The notes under the pieces are model-generated. The model had not been told where the DNA came from, ran no database searches, and was given only the letters and a program-made list of their open reading frames with translations. From Terrimonas ferruginea DSM 30193 (GTDB lineage: Bacteria > Bacteroidota > Bacteroidia > Chitinophagales > Chitinophagaceae), in assembly GCF_000425585.1 (NCBI RefSeq), contig NZ_KE384403.1:6203-70202 (forward strand): a DNA stretch of 64,000 nucleotides, given 5' to 3'. Each line of letters begins with the position of its first letter. Position 1 is the first letter of the stretch. Positions 50,297 to 58,944 of this stretch are shown piece by piece. The translations under genes and the position numbers were made by a program.

Positions 50297-51172
50297 ATGT
50301 TCAAGGGACTTCAGCAAAAATGGAAGGTCAGCGGCCTGCGGGTTCTCCTGATCCTCTGCACCTTTGCCATTGGCGGCAGCCTCACCGGCATCGCCGGCCG
50401 TTATATTATGGGCGCTCTCGGCATCAATGCCACCTGGCTTTGGGTCATCGTATATATTATTATCGTCACGCTTATCTGGCCGCTGGCCGTGCTGGTCATC
50501 AGCATTCCTTTTGGTCAATTCCGTTTTTTCATCAGCTACCTCAAAAAAATGGGCAGGCGCATGGGCCTCGGCGGCGCAATTGTGGATAACCGCATCGCCG
50601 TTGCCGTTTTTGCCAGCGGCGCCGGCAGCAATGCCGCCCGCATGATCGAACATTTCCGGCAGCACCCGAACATCCGCATCGCCCTCATCGTTTGCAATAA
50701 GCCCGGCGCGGGTGTGCTCGATATCGCCGCAAAAGCCGGCATTCCCACGCTGATTATCGAAAAAGAGCGCTTTTTCCGCGGCGATGCCTACGTTCCCGTT
50801 TTCCGCGAAGCGGGAATTTCCTTTATTATCCTTGCCGGTTTCCTCTGGAAAGTACCGCAGGCGCTGACCGGCGCTTTTTCCGGTGCTATTATTAATATAC
50901 ATCCCGCCTTATTGCCCAATTACGGCGGCAAAGGCATGTATGGCCGCTTTGTGCACGAAGCCGTTTTGGCGGCCGGCGATCCCGAATCCGGCATTACCAT
51001 TCATTTTGTAGACGAACATTATGATCATGGCGCCGTCATCTTCCAGGCCCGCTGTGCCGTCATGCAAAACGATACCGCCGATTCACTCGCTATGCGCATT
51101 CATCAATTGGAACATCAGCATTATCCCGAACAGGCGGAAAAAGTAATTCTCAACACGCGCCATCACTCTTAG
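50297..51172 (+). CDS. purN: Membrane domain fused to phosphoribosylglycinamide formyltransferase
   Basis: A 291-aa two-part protein. Residues 1-93 form a membrane domain with two TM helices (LRVLLILCTFAIGGSLTGIAG; WLWVIVYIIIVTLIWPLAVLVISIP) and a basic end FGQFRFFISYLKKMGRRM, resembling the small Bacteroidota family DUF6787. Residues of about 98-291 are PurN: AVAVFASGAGSNA, catalytic Asn200/His202 in INIHPALLPNYGG and Asp243 in DEHYDHGAVIFQ. PurN formylates GAR in purine synthesis and is normally soluble. There is no stop or frameshift at the junction; a GTG at 50582 (Val96) could allow internal initiation of free PurN. Confidence 0.9.
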   Translation: MFKGLQQKWKVSGLRVLLILCTFAIGGSLTGIAGRYIMGALGINATWLWVIVYIIIVTLIWPLAVLVISIPFGQFRFFISYLKKMGRRMGLGGAIVDNRIAVAVFASGAGSNAARMIEHFRQHPNIRIALIVCNKPGAGVLDIAAKAGIPTLIIEKERFFRGDAYVPVFREAGISFIILAGFLWKVPQALTGAFSGAIINIHPALLPNYGGKGMYGRFVHEAVLAAGDPESGITIHFVDEHYDHGAVIFQARCAVMQNDTADSLAMRIHQLEHQHYPEQAEKVILNTRHHS

Positions 51173-51220
51173 CGTTTATTTTGCACTTTCTTTTGTTACT
51201 TGCCTGCTAATTGCGCGCTT

Positions 51221-52006
51221 TTGAACCGGAAAACTCTATTCATACTCCTTTTACTGGTCTTCGGCTGTATTCCCGCTTTGCTGCGGGCGCAACCGAGAAC
51301 GCCCGTATATAAGGTGCGCGGCACGGTTTACGACAGCTCGCGCAACTATGCGCTTCCCGCGGTGAGCGTTCTCTCTACTTCCGGCAAAGGGGCCATGACC
51401 GATAATAACGGCGACTACATCATCGATGCGTCCGACAAAGACTCCATCTGGTTCAGCTACCTTGGTAAGCCCACACAAAAGTTTCCCGTGGCCAAAATGA
51501 ACCTCTCCATCAATTTCGATATCGCACTGGCGGTAAACGTGGCCATGCTCGACGAAGTGAAAGTGAAACCACGCAACTACAGGCAGGATTCGATTCAAAA
51601 CCGCCAGGACTACGCGAAGGTTTTCAACTACAGCAAACCGAAGATCACACCGTCGGTCAACAGCGAAGGGGTGGGCTTCGATCTCAGTGCTATTATTAAT
51701 ATGTTCCGGTTTAAGAAAAACCGGCAGATGCAGGCATTTCAACGCCGGCTGCTTACAGAAGAAAAAGAAAAATACATCAAGCACCGCTTCAACAAAGGAT
51801 TGGTGCGTCGCCTGAGCCAGCTCGACGGCGATTCATTGGATTACTTCATGCAGGTATACCAACCTCCTTATCAGTTTGCCCTGCAGGCAGATGAATACAC
51901 TTTCCAGAAGCATATCAAAGATGCGGCAGAACGCTATAAGAAAGGATTGCCGCCGGCCATCGCCTGGCGCCCCGAAGATTATATGATGGAAGACGAGGAG
52001 AACTGA
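51221..52006 (+). CDS. Carboxypeptidase-regulatory-like secreted protein
   Basis: A 261-aa exported protein. Signal peptide NRKTLFILLLLVFGCIPALLRAQ, a CarboxypepD_reg-like beta domain (YKVRGTVYDSSRNYALPAVSVLSTSGKGAMTDNNGDYII), then a mainly helical, basic C-terminal part (INMFRFKKNRQMQAFQRRLLTEEKEKYIKHRFNKGLVRRLS). Function unknown; typical of Bacteroidota envelope proteins. No ATG precedes the signal peptide: the start must be TTG at 51221, or TTG at 51200. A TTATTTTG box at about 51176-51183 is the likely -7 element. Confidence 0.8.
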   Translation: MNRKTLFILLLLVFGCIPALLRAQPRTPVYKVRGTVYDSSRNYALPAVSVLSTSGKGAMTDNNGDYIIDASDKDSIWFSYLGKPTQKFPVAKMNLSINFDIALAVNVAMLDEVKVKPRNYRQDSIQNRQDYAKVFNYSKPKITPSVNSEGVGFDLSAIINMFRFKKNRQMQAFQRRLLTEEKEKYIKHRFNKGLVRRLSQLDGDSLDYFMQVYQPPYQFALQADEYTFQKHIKDAAERYKKGLPPAIAWRPEDYMMEDEEN

Positions 52007-52012
52007 GCCGGT

Positions 52013-52735
52013 TTATTTACCGCCACCGGTCATTAACTTTCCTTTCATCGCTTCAAGAAAAGCTGTCCGGTAACTATCACCTAAAAGAATTTCCTGCCCT
52101 TTCTTCAGCATTATTTTATTGCCCTCGATCATGGTGATCTTTCCGATGGCTATAATATAAGACCGGTGTACACGCATGAAATGTTTTCCCTGCAAGCGGT
52201 CTTCGAGGTCTTTCATATTCAGGAGAGCCAGTGTTTTTGTATCGCCGGTGTGAATAGCCACATAGTTTTTCATGCCTTCGATATAATCAATATCGGCCAG
52301 GTTGATCTTCAGCATTTTCCCTTTGGCCTCTGTTTTTACAAAAATGTAATCGTCCGTTTCCGTTTCGGGAGCAGTTGTTTTGGCTAAAACCGCGGCGGCG
52401 CGCTGCACGGCTTTCAGAAACCTCGGCAAGGGTATGGGCTTCAGAAGATAGTCCACCACTTCGAGGTCGAAACCTTCGGCGGCAAACTCGCTGTATGCCG
52501 TAGTGAGGATCACTTTACAACGACCGTTGATTGCTTTGATAAAATCGATGCCGCTGATATGCGGCATTTGTATATCCAGGAAAATAAGATCCACCTGTTC
52601 GCGGTTGATCAACTGCAACGCCTCAAGCGGATCCGCGGTGGTGCCCTTCAGCGTCAGCAGCGGCGTCTGGTTCACAAAATGAGCCAGCACATCGATCGCA
52701 TGTTGTTCGTCGTCCACAATTATGCAGGAAATCAT
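52013..52735 (-). CDS. LytTR-family response regulator
   Basis: A 240-aa regulator: receiver (IIVDDEQHAIDVL, phospho-acceptor in LIFLDIQMPHISG, YLLKPI) and a C-terminal LytTR DNA-binding domain (IFVKTEAKGKMLKINLADIDYIEGMKNYVAIHTGD ... HFMRVHRSYIIAIGKI). Its kinase gene ends 1 nt upstream, so coupled translation is likely. LytTR proteins bind paired 9-bp direct repeats; I see no strong pair directly before this operon. Convergent with the carboxypeptidase-regulatory-like gene, 6-nt gap. Confidence 0.94.
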   Translation of the reverse strand: MISCIIVDDEQHAIDVLAHFVNQTPLLTLKGTTADPLEALQLINREQVDLIFLDIQMPHISGIDFIKAINGRCKVILTTAYSEFAAEGFDLEVVDYLLKPIPLPRFLKAVQRAAAVLAKTTAPETETDDYIFVKTEAKGKMLKINLADIDYIEGMKNYVAIHTGDTKTLALLNMKDLEDRLQGKHFMRVHRSYIIAIGKITMIEGNKIMLKKGQEILLGDSYRTAFLEAMKGKLMTGGGK

Positions 52736-52736
52736 G

Positions 52737-53825
52737 TTATGGATTTGGTTTATTCATTGAAATAAATGGCAACTCCACCTCTACCTCGTACAATTCTCCT
52801 TCATTTTTTATCTGAAAAATATAATTGTCTTTATAAATGTTTTTCAATCGCTGGCGGATATTTTCAATGCCGATGCCGTGGGAGATTTCTTTGGGACCGT
52901 TTTTCTTCCGGTTGCGGATGGTAAACAAAACCCGGCCGGTTTCTTCTTTCGCTTCCAGCAGGATGGTCAACGGAGACGCGTCACTCAACATTTCGCCGTG
53001 TTTAAAAGCATTTTCCAGTAACGTAATAAACACCAACGGAATCACCTTTGCTTTTTCTATCGGTCCGTGTACTACATAATCGATATTCAACCGTTGACTG
53101 AAACGCATCTGGTGGATGCTGATGACATTTTGTAAATGTTCCGCTTCCCGTTCCAGCGGCACCAGCCCCTGCTCATCTTCTTCCTGCTGCAGGGAATACC
53201 GCATTACATTGGACAGCGTGAGTATCCCTTCCGATAATTCCGGTGACAAGGGCAATGCTTTTGCATAAAAAAAATTGAGTGTGTTATGCAGGAAATGCGG
53301 ATTGATCTGGGAGCGGAGAAACATATTCTGAAAACGGATGGTTTCATTTTCCTTTTCCAGTTTCTCCCGTTGCAGCCGCTCCGCCCTTGCGCTTGTAATT
53401 TTTACGCGGCGATACAGCCAATAAAACAGCGCCGCCAGAAAAATAAACAGGTAATAGATCGCGGCTATCATGGCCACAGAATTCGAAATCTGCTCCGCCG
53501 TCAGCGGCTTCTGGTTCATGCTCCTTATTCCTTTTAACCGTTCTTCATATACATCGAAATAGAAAACATGAAAAATCCGGGAAAGCAGGAAATAAAAAGT
53601 GGCCGCGGATATCAGCAAGTAAAAAAGACCCTGCGCAACTGATTTGCGTTTGAAAAGCCGGTCGTAAAGAAAAAGCGCATTGAAGTAAAAGATGCTTATG
53701 TACAGCGCCATGCGAAGCAAAAAGAAGATATTCAGTTGCAGCACCCGCGCATCAGGATAGGCCTGGTATTCCAGCAAACCATAGAGCAACCAAAGAAATG
53801 CATGTAAGGCAACGGTCTTTTTCAT
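52737..53825 (-). CDS. LytS/YehU-type sensor histidine kinase
   Basis: A 362-aa kinase. Four TM helices (about 5-140), a coiled linker, then a His_kinase domain with the acceptor His in RSQINPHFLHNTLNFFYA, and an HATPase (LVFITLLENAFKHGE; ISHGIGIENIRQRLKNIY). This class pairs with LytTR regulators, here the gene directly downstream. It starts 51 nt after the outer-membrane receptor gene on the same strand, so all three may be co-transcribed. Confidence 0.94.
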   Translation of the reverse strand: MKKTVALHAFLWLLYGLLEYQAYPDARVLQLNIFFLLRMALYISIFYFNALFLYDRLFKRKSVAQGLFYLLISAATFYFLLSRIFHVFYFDVYEERLKGIRSMNQKPLTAEQISNSVAMIAAIYYLFIFLAALFYWLYRRVKITSARAERLQREKLEKENETIRFQNMFLRSQINPHFLHNTLNFFYAKALPLSPELSEGILTLSNVMRYSLQQEEDEQGLVPLEREAEHLQNVISIHQMRFSQRLNIDYVVHGPIEKAKVIPLVFITLLENAFKHGEMLSDASPLTILLEAKEETGRVLFTIRNRKKNGPKEISHGIGIENIRQRLKNIYKDNYIFQIKNEGELYEVEVELPFISMNKPNP

Positions 53826-53876
53826 AACGCCAATATCCTTCCTGCAAAATAAGCTATTCGGTTTCAGGATGTCCGC

Positions 53877-56081
53877 TTAATTGCTGCCTGTCCGTTGTTT
53901 TTCTTCTTCAATACCCGTTCTGCGTGTTTTGCCCGCCTTCACATTTTTGTTACCGAATTTCCAGGTAAAGGTCAGTCGTGCCGCACGTGTTTCAGGTTTT
54001 ACGCCGGCAGCAGACGTCACACCAAAGGACGAAACAGTATAGTGATACTCCTGTACATTCAGCAGATCGGTGATATTAAAAGTCAGCCGCCCATTGTTTT
54101 TCAAAATTGCCTTTGATACGCCGATATTCAGCGATCCCTGCGGACGGAAATGCATTACCCCAACGGTGAGCGCAGAAAAATAACTACCCGATACTTCTGC
54201 AGTCCAACCCTGTTTAAAAGTCAGCAGGTTGGTCATGTTGAGATAAGCACCGGTGGTCGTTGTCTTTTTATCCAGCCCGTCGGGGTCACTGATGCCGGCA
54301 TATACGGCCCCGATGGTATTGGTCATACTCCATTTTCCCTTGAACAACTGTTCCATATAAGAAACGGATAAACTTAGCTGTCCGGCTCTGCGCAGGTTGT
54401 CCTGGGTGCTGATCACGACTTCGCTTCCGGGGTCTTTTTTAAACACCGGAGCCAGTACATCCGAGATATGACTATAATCGATAGAGGTAACTAACTTATT
54501 CTTATAAGTATGAGATAAGCCGATATTGTCGGAAAAGGAAGGACGTATGGCCGGGTTTCCCTGGATATAACTGTACTGACTTACGTAAGTGGTAAAGGGA
54601 TTCATAACATCAAAACCAAAGCGGTTAATTTTCCGGCGGTAAGAAACACCGAATTGCTGATCCTGCGAAAGCTGGTATTGTACGGCAGCCGAAGGAAAGA
54701 GTTTAAAATACCGGTTACTATTTTTTTGACCAAGCGTTCTGGAATTACCTTCGGTAAATGTATACTCCGCTCTTAGCCCTGTTTCAAGACTCCATTTTTT
54801 AATCTTTTTATTGAGGCTGACATAGCCGGCATAAATATTTTCCTGGTAAATGAAATGATTACTGCGCAGCACATCTGTTTTCCAGTTGTTGCCGTCGAGG
54901 AATTCCCAACCGGCATTATTATCGGATCGGTTGATCGATGTTTTCAATCCTGCGGTAATTTTTCCTTCTTTCACGGGATGGGTATAATCTGCAGAAAGCC
55001 CGTATATGGTGATGGAAGAAGGAGAGTTGTTGCGTAAAAGATACTCAGGCTGGTAAGCAAGGCCGTTTTCATCGCTGTAGATGGTTGATACCTGGTCCTT
55101 CCAGCTTTTATCGTAGGAAAAATAATCGGCATTTACTGTCAGCTCTTTGCCTTTGCTGTTCAGTTGTTTGGTATAATAAGCGTTTACTGAAATATTATTG
55201 ACGGATGTCCGGCCGCCCGTAAACACGCGTGAGAAAGAATCGATGCCGTTATGAATATTGTCTTTTACCACCTGGTTGGTGGAGTTCCTGTCGCGATAGA
55301 GCAACAGGCCTCTTGCCATCACACCTGCGGTGGCTGATTTATCTATTTCATAATCCACACCTGCGCGGTAGCTATGATTGAAACGTTTATAACTCGTAAA
55401 ATCAGATTCCCGGATAAGAGTTTGGGCATCCATTGTTCTGCGCAGATCCGTTTTATTGTAAAGTGTATTCTGCAGCAGGTCATAACTGGCGTAAGCATTT
55501 ACCTTTTTATTCCGGTGATTGGCAAGAACACCACCATTGTATCTCCCGTAGTTGCCCCAGCCCGCACCGGCCGTTAAAGTGGCATTGGTACCAAAGTTTT
55601 TATTTTTTACCAGTTTGATATTGATGACCACATCGCCCTGTGCATCATAGCGCGCAGGAGGAGTGGTCAGTATTTCCACTTTTTCCACACCGCCGGCCGG
55701 CGTGGCCGTAAGCAGGGCCTTGAGCTCCTGGCCGGATAGATTAGAAGGACGGCCATTGATCAATACCAGCACGGATTTACCACGGAATTGCAGGTTGTCC
55801 TGCTGCTCAAACATTCCCGGCGCACGCAGCAAGGCTTCATAAGCATTACCACCGGCGGCTACCGGGCTCGCCGCCATATTCAGCGTGATTTTTCCTGCAC
55901 CCTGTTCAATGAATTCCTTTTTGGAAGAAATGGTAATTCCGTTCATCACTTTTGCCGAGTCGGCAGCAGCGGCAACGACCGAATCTTTCGATAGCGGCTG
56001 CTGAGCCTGCACGCGGGTACACAAGGCCATGGTTAGTCCGGCGATCAGCAACAGGCAGCAGATAGGTTGGTTGAGTTTCAT
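53877..56081 (-). CDS. Outer-membrane beta-barrel receptor (OMP_b-brl_3 type)
   Basis: A 734-aa TonB-receptor-like protein. Signal peptide from Met 56081 (CLLLIAGLTMALCTRVQAQQ). A plug-like region (GNAYEALLRAPGMFEQQDNLQFRGKSVLVLINGRPSNLSGQELKALLTATPAGGVEKVEILTTPPARYDAQG) and a ~600-residue barrel. Unlike many relatives it lacks an N-terminal carboxypeptidase-regulatory domain; only ~40 residues precede the plug. The frame extends 21 codons upstream across the promoter, so that start is rejected. Ligand unknown; the kinase/regulator genes downstream may respond to it or control it. Confidence 0.88.
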   Translation of the reverse strand: MKLNQPICCLLLIAGLTMALCTRVQAQQPLSKDSVVAAAADSAKVMNGITISSKKEFIEQGAGKITLNMAASPVAAGGNAYEALLRAPGMFEQQDNLQFRGKSVLVLINGRPSNLSGQELKALLTATPAGGVEKVEILTTPPARYDAQGDVVINIKLVKNKNFGTNATLTAGAGWGNYGRYNGGVLANHRNKKVNAYASYDLLQNTLYNKTDLRRTMDAQTLIRESDFTSYKRFNHSYRAGVDYEIDKSATAGVMARGLLLYRDRNSTNQVVKDNIHNGIDSFSRVFTGGRTSVNNISVNAYYTKQLNSKGKELTVNADYFSYDKSWKDQVSTIYSDENGLAYQPEYLLRNNSPSSITIYGLSADYTHPVKEGKITAGLKTSINRSDNNAGWEFLDGNNWKTDVLRSNHFIYQENIYAGYVSLNKKIKKWSLETGLRAEYTFTEGNSRTLGQKNSNRYFKLFPSAAVQYQLSQDQQFGVSYRRKINRFGFDVMNPFTTYVSQYSYIQGNPAIRPSFSDNIGLSHTYKNKLVTSIDYSHISDVLAPVFKKDPGSEVVISTQDNLRRAGQLSLSVSYMEQLFKGKWSMTNTIGAVYAGISDPDGLDKKTTTTGAYLNMTNLLTFKQGWTAEVSGSYFSALTVGVMHFRPQGSLNIGVSKAILKNNGRLTFNITDLLNVQEYHYTVSSFGVTSAAGVKPETRAARLTFTWKFGNKNVKAGKTRRTGIEEEKQRTGSN

Positions 56082-56099
56082 GTCTTTTACGATTTGACA

Positions 56100-56107
56100 C
56101 AAACCTA
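56100..56107 (-). promoter_or_regulatory. -7 element of the receptor gene
   Basis: Minus-strand TAGGTTTG, 18 nt before the chosen start codon at 56081. Confidence 0.6.
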
Positions 56108-56153
56108 TTCCACCCACCCGCGGCCGGTAAATACGATACACCAAACGGCTTTT

Positions 56154-56185
56154 CGGCGGTACAAACCGCCGGATTTTCTCTTTTT
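56154..56185 (+). terminator. GC hairpin with plus-strand T-rich tail in a divergent region
   Basis: CGGCGGT (56154-56160), loop ACAA, ACCGCCG (56165-56171), followed by GATTTTCTCTTTTTT. It looks like a rho-independent terminator on the plus strand, but no plus-strand gene ends here. It could act as an insulator or stop antisense transcription. Confidence 0.5.
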
Positions 56186-56246
56186 TATAAAAAACGGGGA
56201 AAATAAAACGGGCTCATTTATCTTCATCGCCGTAAAATTTTGAGCT

Positions 56247-56795
56247 ATGGAAGAACAACAACTGACGCTGGGTATCGGCACCCGTTTGCAACATACATTA
56301 TACGGTCCCGGCGTAATCGTGGGCGTGCGCTATGCCAGTTATCTTATTTCCTTTATCCACCTCGGTGTTAAAGAAGTAGAGAAAACAGATACGCAACTCG
56401 ACGAGATCATTCCCGAAAACGTTTCGCAGGAGATTGAAACACTCAGCGATATGGAAGCTTCCATGCTCCGCATTCTCCGCCTGTGGAATGGTTTCGGCGA
56501 ACCGGTACAGTTGGGCGAACGCTGGACCGGCGGCACGCTGATCCTTCAACCGGCCGATAAACAGCTCAAGCCCAAGGAAATTCCCGTAGAAGATTTTTTT
56601 CACAAGATCGTCATGCTCCGCGACCGCCTGCGCGTGCTGGAGCAAAACATCAACAGCCACAAAAAACTGAGCGACGAAGAAAAGGTAAACATCCAGCAAT
56701 ACATTACCCGCTGCTATGGCTCACTCACTACGTTCAATGTTTTGTTTAAAAACAAGGAACACTGGTTTGTGGGAGAAAAAAGCGGAAACGACTAA
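56247..56795 (+). CDS. Conserved-looking protein with CarD/Tudor-like N-terminus
   Basis: A 182-aa cytoplasmic protein I cannot assign to a named family. The first ~60 residues (LTLGIGTRLQHTLYGPGVIVGVRYASYLISFIHLGVKEVEKTDTQLDEII) look like a small SH3/Tudor-type barrel of the kind in CarD/TRCF. The rest is helical with a charged coiled segment (FFHKIVMLRDRLRVLEQNINSHKKLSDEEKVNIQQYI). No signal peptide. ATG 56247. It ends 4 nt into the convergent small membrane protein gene. Confidence 0.65.
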   Translation: MEEQQLTLGIGTRLQHTLYGPGVIVGVRYASYLISFIHLGVKEVEKTDTQLDEIIPENVSQEIETLSDMEASMLRILRLWNGFGEPVQLGERWTGGTLILQPADKQLKPKEIPVEDFFHKIVMLRDRLRVLEQNINSHKKLSDEEKVNIQQYITRCYGSLTTFNVLFKNKEHWFVGEKSGND

Positions 56796-57019
56796 GGTTT
56801 GCGCCAGAGGCGTATGTAATAGCGGATGAGAAAGGCCGATCCTAGAACAATGATGGCATAATAGATCCAGGTGACAACGGCCGGGTAACGCCCGCTGAAC
56901 GCCAGCCCGAATTGCAGCCCCGTCATGATGATAAAGATCAGCCACAGCAACAGGGAAGACGCTGTGTTGATAATCTTCAGGAAGTATTTTCTTACATCGG
57001 GTTCCTGCTCGGGTTCCAT
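56792..57019 (-). CDS. Small two-TM membrane protein
   Basis: A 75-aa protein: short acidic N-terminus (MEPEQEPDVRKYF), two TM helices (SSLLLWLIFIIMTGLQFGLAF; VVTWIYYAIIVLGSAFLIRYYI) and a basic end. Unknown function. It lies 25 nt after the GH25 gene on the same strand, probably co-transcribed, and overlaps the stop codon of the convergent gene by 4 nt. Confidence 0.6.
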   Translation of the reverse strand: MEPEQEPDVRKYFLKIINTASSLLLWLIFIIMTGLQFGLAFSGRYPAVVTWIYYAIIVLGSAFLIRYYIRLWRKP

Positions 57020-57044
57020 ACAAGTAATTTGAAAAGCAAGTTAG

Positions 57045-57833
57045 TTATTCTTCCGGCGCGCCGGGCACCAGCAGTGCGCGGAAGGAAGCAGAATCGCCGT
57101 TGAATACATTGAAATCCACTTTTGACGTAATGCCATTCACCTGACCGCTGTCGTTGTGCTGCCAGAAATGCCAGGGCCTTCCAATGCGCGGCTGACGTGG
57201 CTCATAGTAATGCGCTACCCACAGCGGATATTGATCGAAGTCGACGCCTAAATATTGCCGGTAGAAATCCGCGTTGGTATAGATGATCGGTTTTACGCCG
57301 TAATGTTCTTCCACCACATCCAGCCAGCGTTTGACTTCGCGGCGCAAGGCAGCGGGACTGGCGCTGAGTTTCGTTTCCACATCCAGTACAGGAGGCAGGT
57401 CGCCGGGTCTTAGTTTTACTTTATCGATAAAGTTCTCGGCCTGCAGCTTTCCATCTTTTGTGGGAATAAAAAAGTGATAGGCACCGCGGATGATATCATT
57501 CTCCCGGCACTTTTGCCAGTTGCGGCGGAATTGCGGGTCCATGTTGCCGATGCCTTCGGTTGCTTTGATAAATGCGAAACCCATTTTGATGTTCCACACT
57601 TCCATTTTCTTCACTTCTTCCCACGCAATAAGATGCTGGTAGCGTGACACGTCGATGCCGTGAATCCCGAAACCATCGGGAATAGCAATGCCGAATTCTT
57701 TATAGCGGGTGAGTTTTGCCTTGCGGTAAGCGATCCATTTATAGAACATCATTCCGCCGAAGAGTAACAGCAGAAGCGTGCTGATGATAAGCACAAAGCG
57801 GCGGCGTGATTTTCCTTTTCTTTTTGACGGCAT
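57045..57833 (-). CDS. GH25 muramidase (lysozyme)
   Basis: A 262-aa glycoside hydrolase 25 protein. A basic N-terminus and one TM anchor (RRFVLIISTLLLLLFGGMMFY) place the catalytic domain in the periplasm. Catalytic Asp/Glu pattern: GIHGIDVSRYQ, FAFIKATEG, GAYHFFIP, PPVLDVET (DxE pair), and WQHNDSGQVNGITSKVDFNVF. It cleaves the MurNAc-GlcNAc bond of peptidoglycan. Cell-wall turnover is likelier than phage lysis, since no phage genes are near. Confidence 0.93.
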   Translation of the reverse strand: MPSKRKGKSRRRFVLIISTLLLLLFGGMMFYKWIAYRKAKLTRYKEFGIAIPDGFGIHGIDVSRYQHLIAWEEVKKMEVWNIKMGFAFIKATEGIGNMDPQFRRNWQKCRENDIIRGAYHFFIPTKDGKLQAENFIDKVKLRPGDLPPVLDVETKLSASPAALRREVKRWLDVVEEHYGVKPIIYTNADFYRQYLGVDFDQYPLWVAHYYEPRQPRIGRPWHFWQHNDSGQVNGITSKVDFNVFNGDSASFRALLVPGAPEE

Positions 57834-57949
57834 GTAGCAGCTGCGAATTGCGCTGCAAATATACGCGGTAGGCCTGTGCGATTTTGTTAATTCAGAAATC
57901 GGGTTTGCAGGTTGGAACCTTCGATCACTGATGTTGAGCTTTTCCGCTT

Positions 57950-57974
57950 CCGGATTCGTGTATACACGAACCGG
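57950..57974. repeat. 16-bp perfect palindrome with CCGG flanks
   Basis: TTCGTGTATACACGAA (57955-57970) between two CCGG tetramers. It lies between the AbiEii-like gene end and the GH25 gene start. No T-tract, so an operator or recombination remnant is as likely as a terminator. Confidence 0.55.
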
Positions 57975-57979
57975 GAAAA

Positions 57980-58935
57980 TTAAAAAAGTGATGTATATTG
58001 ATTGATGCGGCTTAGTATTTCTTCGAATGATGGCTGACCCCTATAGTACAAGTTGCGCGTACGCTCGTAGCGCGACTGTAAGCTTGCTCGAACAGATTCA
58101 TTACTCAACAGAAACGCTTCGTTTTTTGCCAACGGTATTTTTAAATCTTCCTCGGGAAAACGTTTCTGTTTGTGAATACGGTATTGGTCTGTATTTAAAA
58201 ACTCCTTTACATGCTGATTGGAAAGCAGGCAATAAACATCATAGTATTGCCGCATGTAATTCGCCGACAACTGTCCGGTTACCTGCTCTCTGCGGAATTT
58301 TGTACAGATTGTCTGTAGTTTTTCGACAAGTGTATAGCGAGGGTCATAACAAGGTACGCCTATTGCCCGGTTGTCCTTGATGTCAATGCCAGCAGTAGTT
58401 ATGGCTTTATCATAAGCCCAGGAACTGATCGCACACGGGATATTTGGTGTAGTTGTATCATAACCAGCTTCCAATAAGATTCCATCTTTTAACCCGCTTA
58501 TTACCCCCGTATGTTTAGGATAATGCAGCCGTATCCCTCCACTGTTATAGCGCCTTGTATCATCAAACGATGTATCCCGCGTTACCGTTGTAATCCCCGG
58601 TATTCGGATTTCAGAAGCAAGTTGGTCATAATACGCTTTTTACGCTGTATATTACTTGCGTTGCTGTTTTTAGGATTTTCGTTAATGGATAATCCTTGCG
58701 GAGGATTGATGTGAAGGTCAATATCTTCAGAAAATCGATTGATCAGGTTAAAGCCTTTCGATAAAGATGTCCCGCCTTTCAATTGAAACTCGTACCCCTG
58801 TTGCTGCAGTCCATAAAGCACGTGCATAATCCAATAGTCTTTTTCTATCAGACCAGCAAGAATCGATGTTTCATCTTCTAATATTCGCAACAATTCCGGA
58901 AAGTCCTTGTGCTCATGTAAAAAAATTTGTGCCAT
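57980..58935 (-). pseudogene. AbiEii-type nucleotidyltransferase toxin, frameshifted
   Basis: An AbiEii/AbiGii toxin family gene in two frames. From ATG 58935, frame 1 runs MAQIFLHEHKDF to the nucleotidyltransferase site (LKGGTSLSKGF, RFSEDIDLHI) and diverges after NASNIQRKK. The homologous continuation (YYDQLASEIRIPGITTV, RDTSFDDTRRYNSGG, then DPRYTLVEKLQTICTKFR, MRQYYDVYCLL) is in another frame down to 57980. One extra A in the A5 run (plus 58637-58641) would join them into about 318 aa, the expected family length. Either a slippage mutation that silences the toxin, a sequencing error, or frameshift decoding. The cognate antitoxin gene upstream is intact. Confidence 0.85.
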
Positions 58936-58944
58936 TCCTGTTAT

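Noticed and set aside
50267-50902. A 211-codon minus-strand frame opposite the PurN fusion
   Set aside because: Antisense to conserved PurN motifs; it exists because of GC-rich codon usage in the real gene.
56141-56170. Possible LytTR half-sites before the outer-membrane receptor gene (GCCGTTTGG and GCGGTTTGT on the minus strand)
   Set aside because: Spacing is 20 rather than 21-22 bp, both units miss consensus positions, and one unit is part of a hairpin.
58560-58660. Programmed ribosomal frameshifting in the AbiEii gene
   Set aside because: Not impossible, but the A5 run lacks a heptameric slippery pattern and I see no stimulatory structure; mutation or sequence error is simpler.
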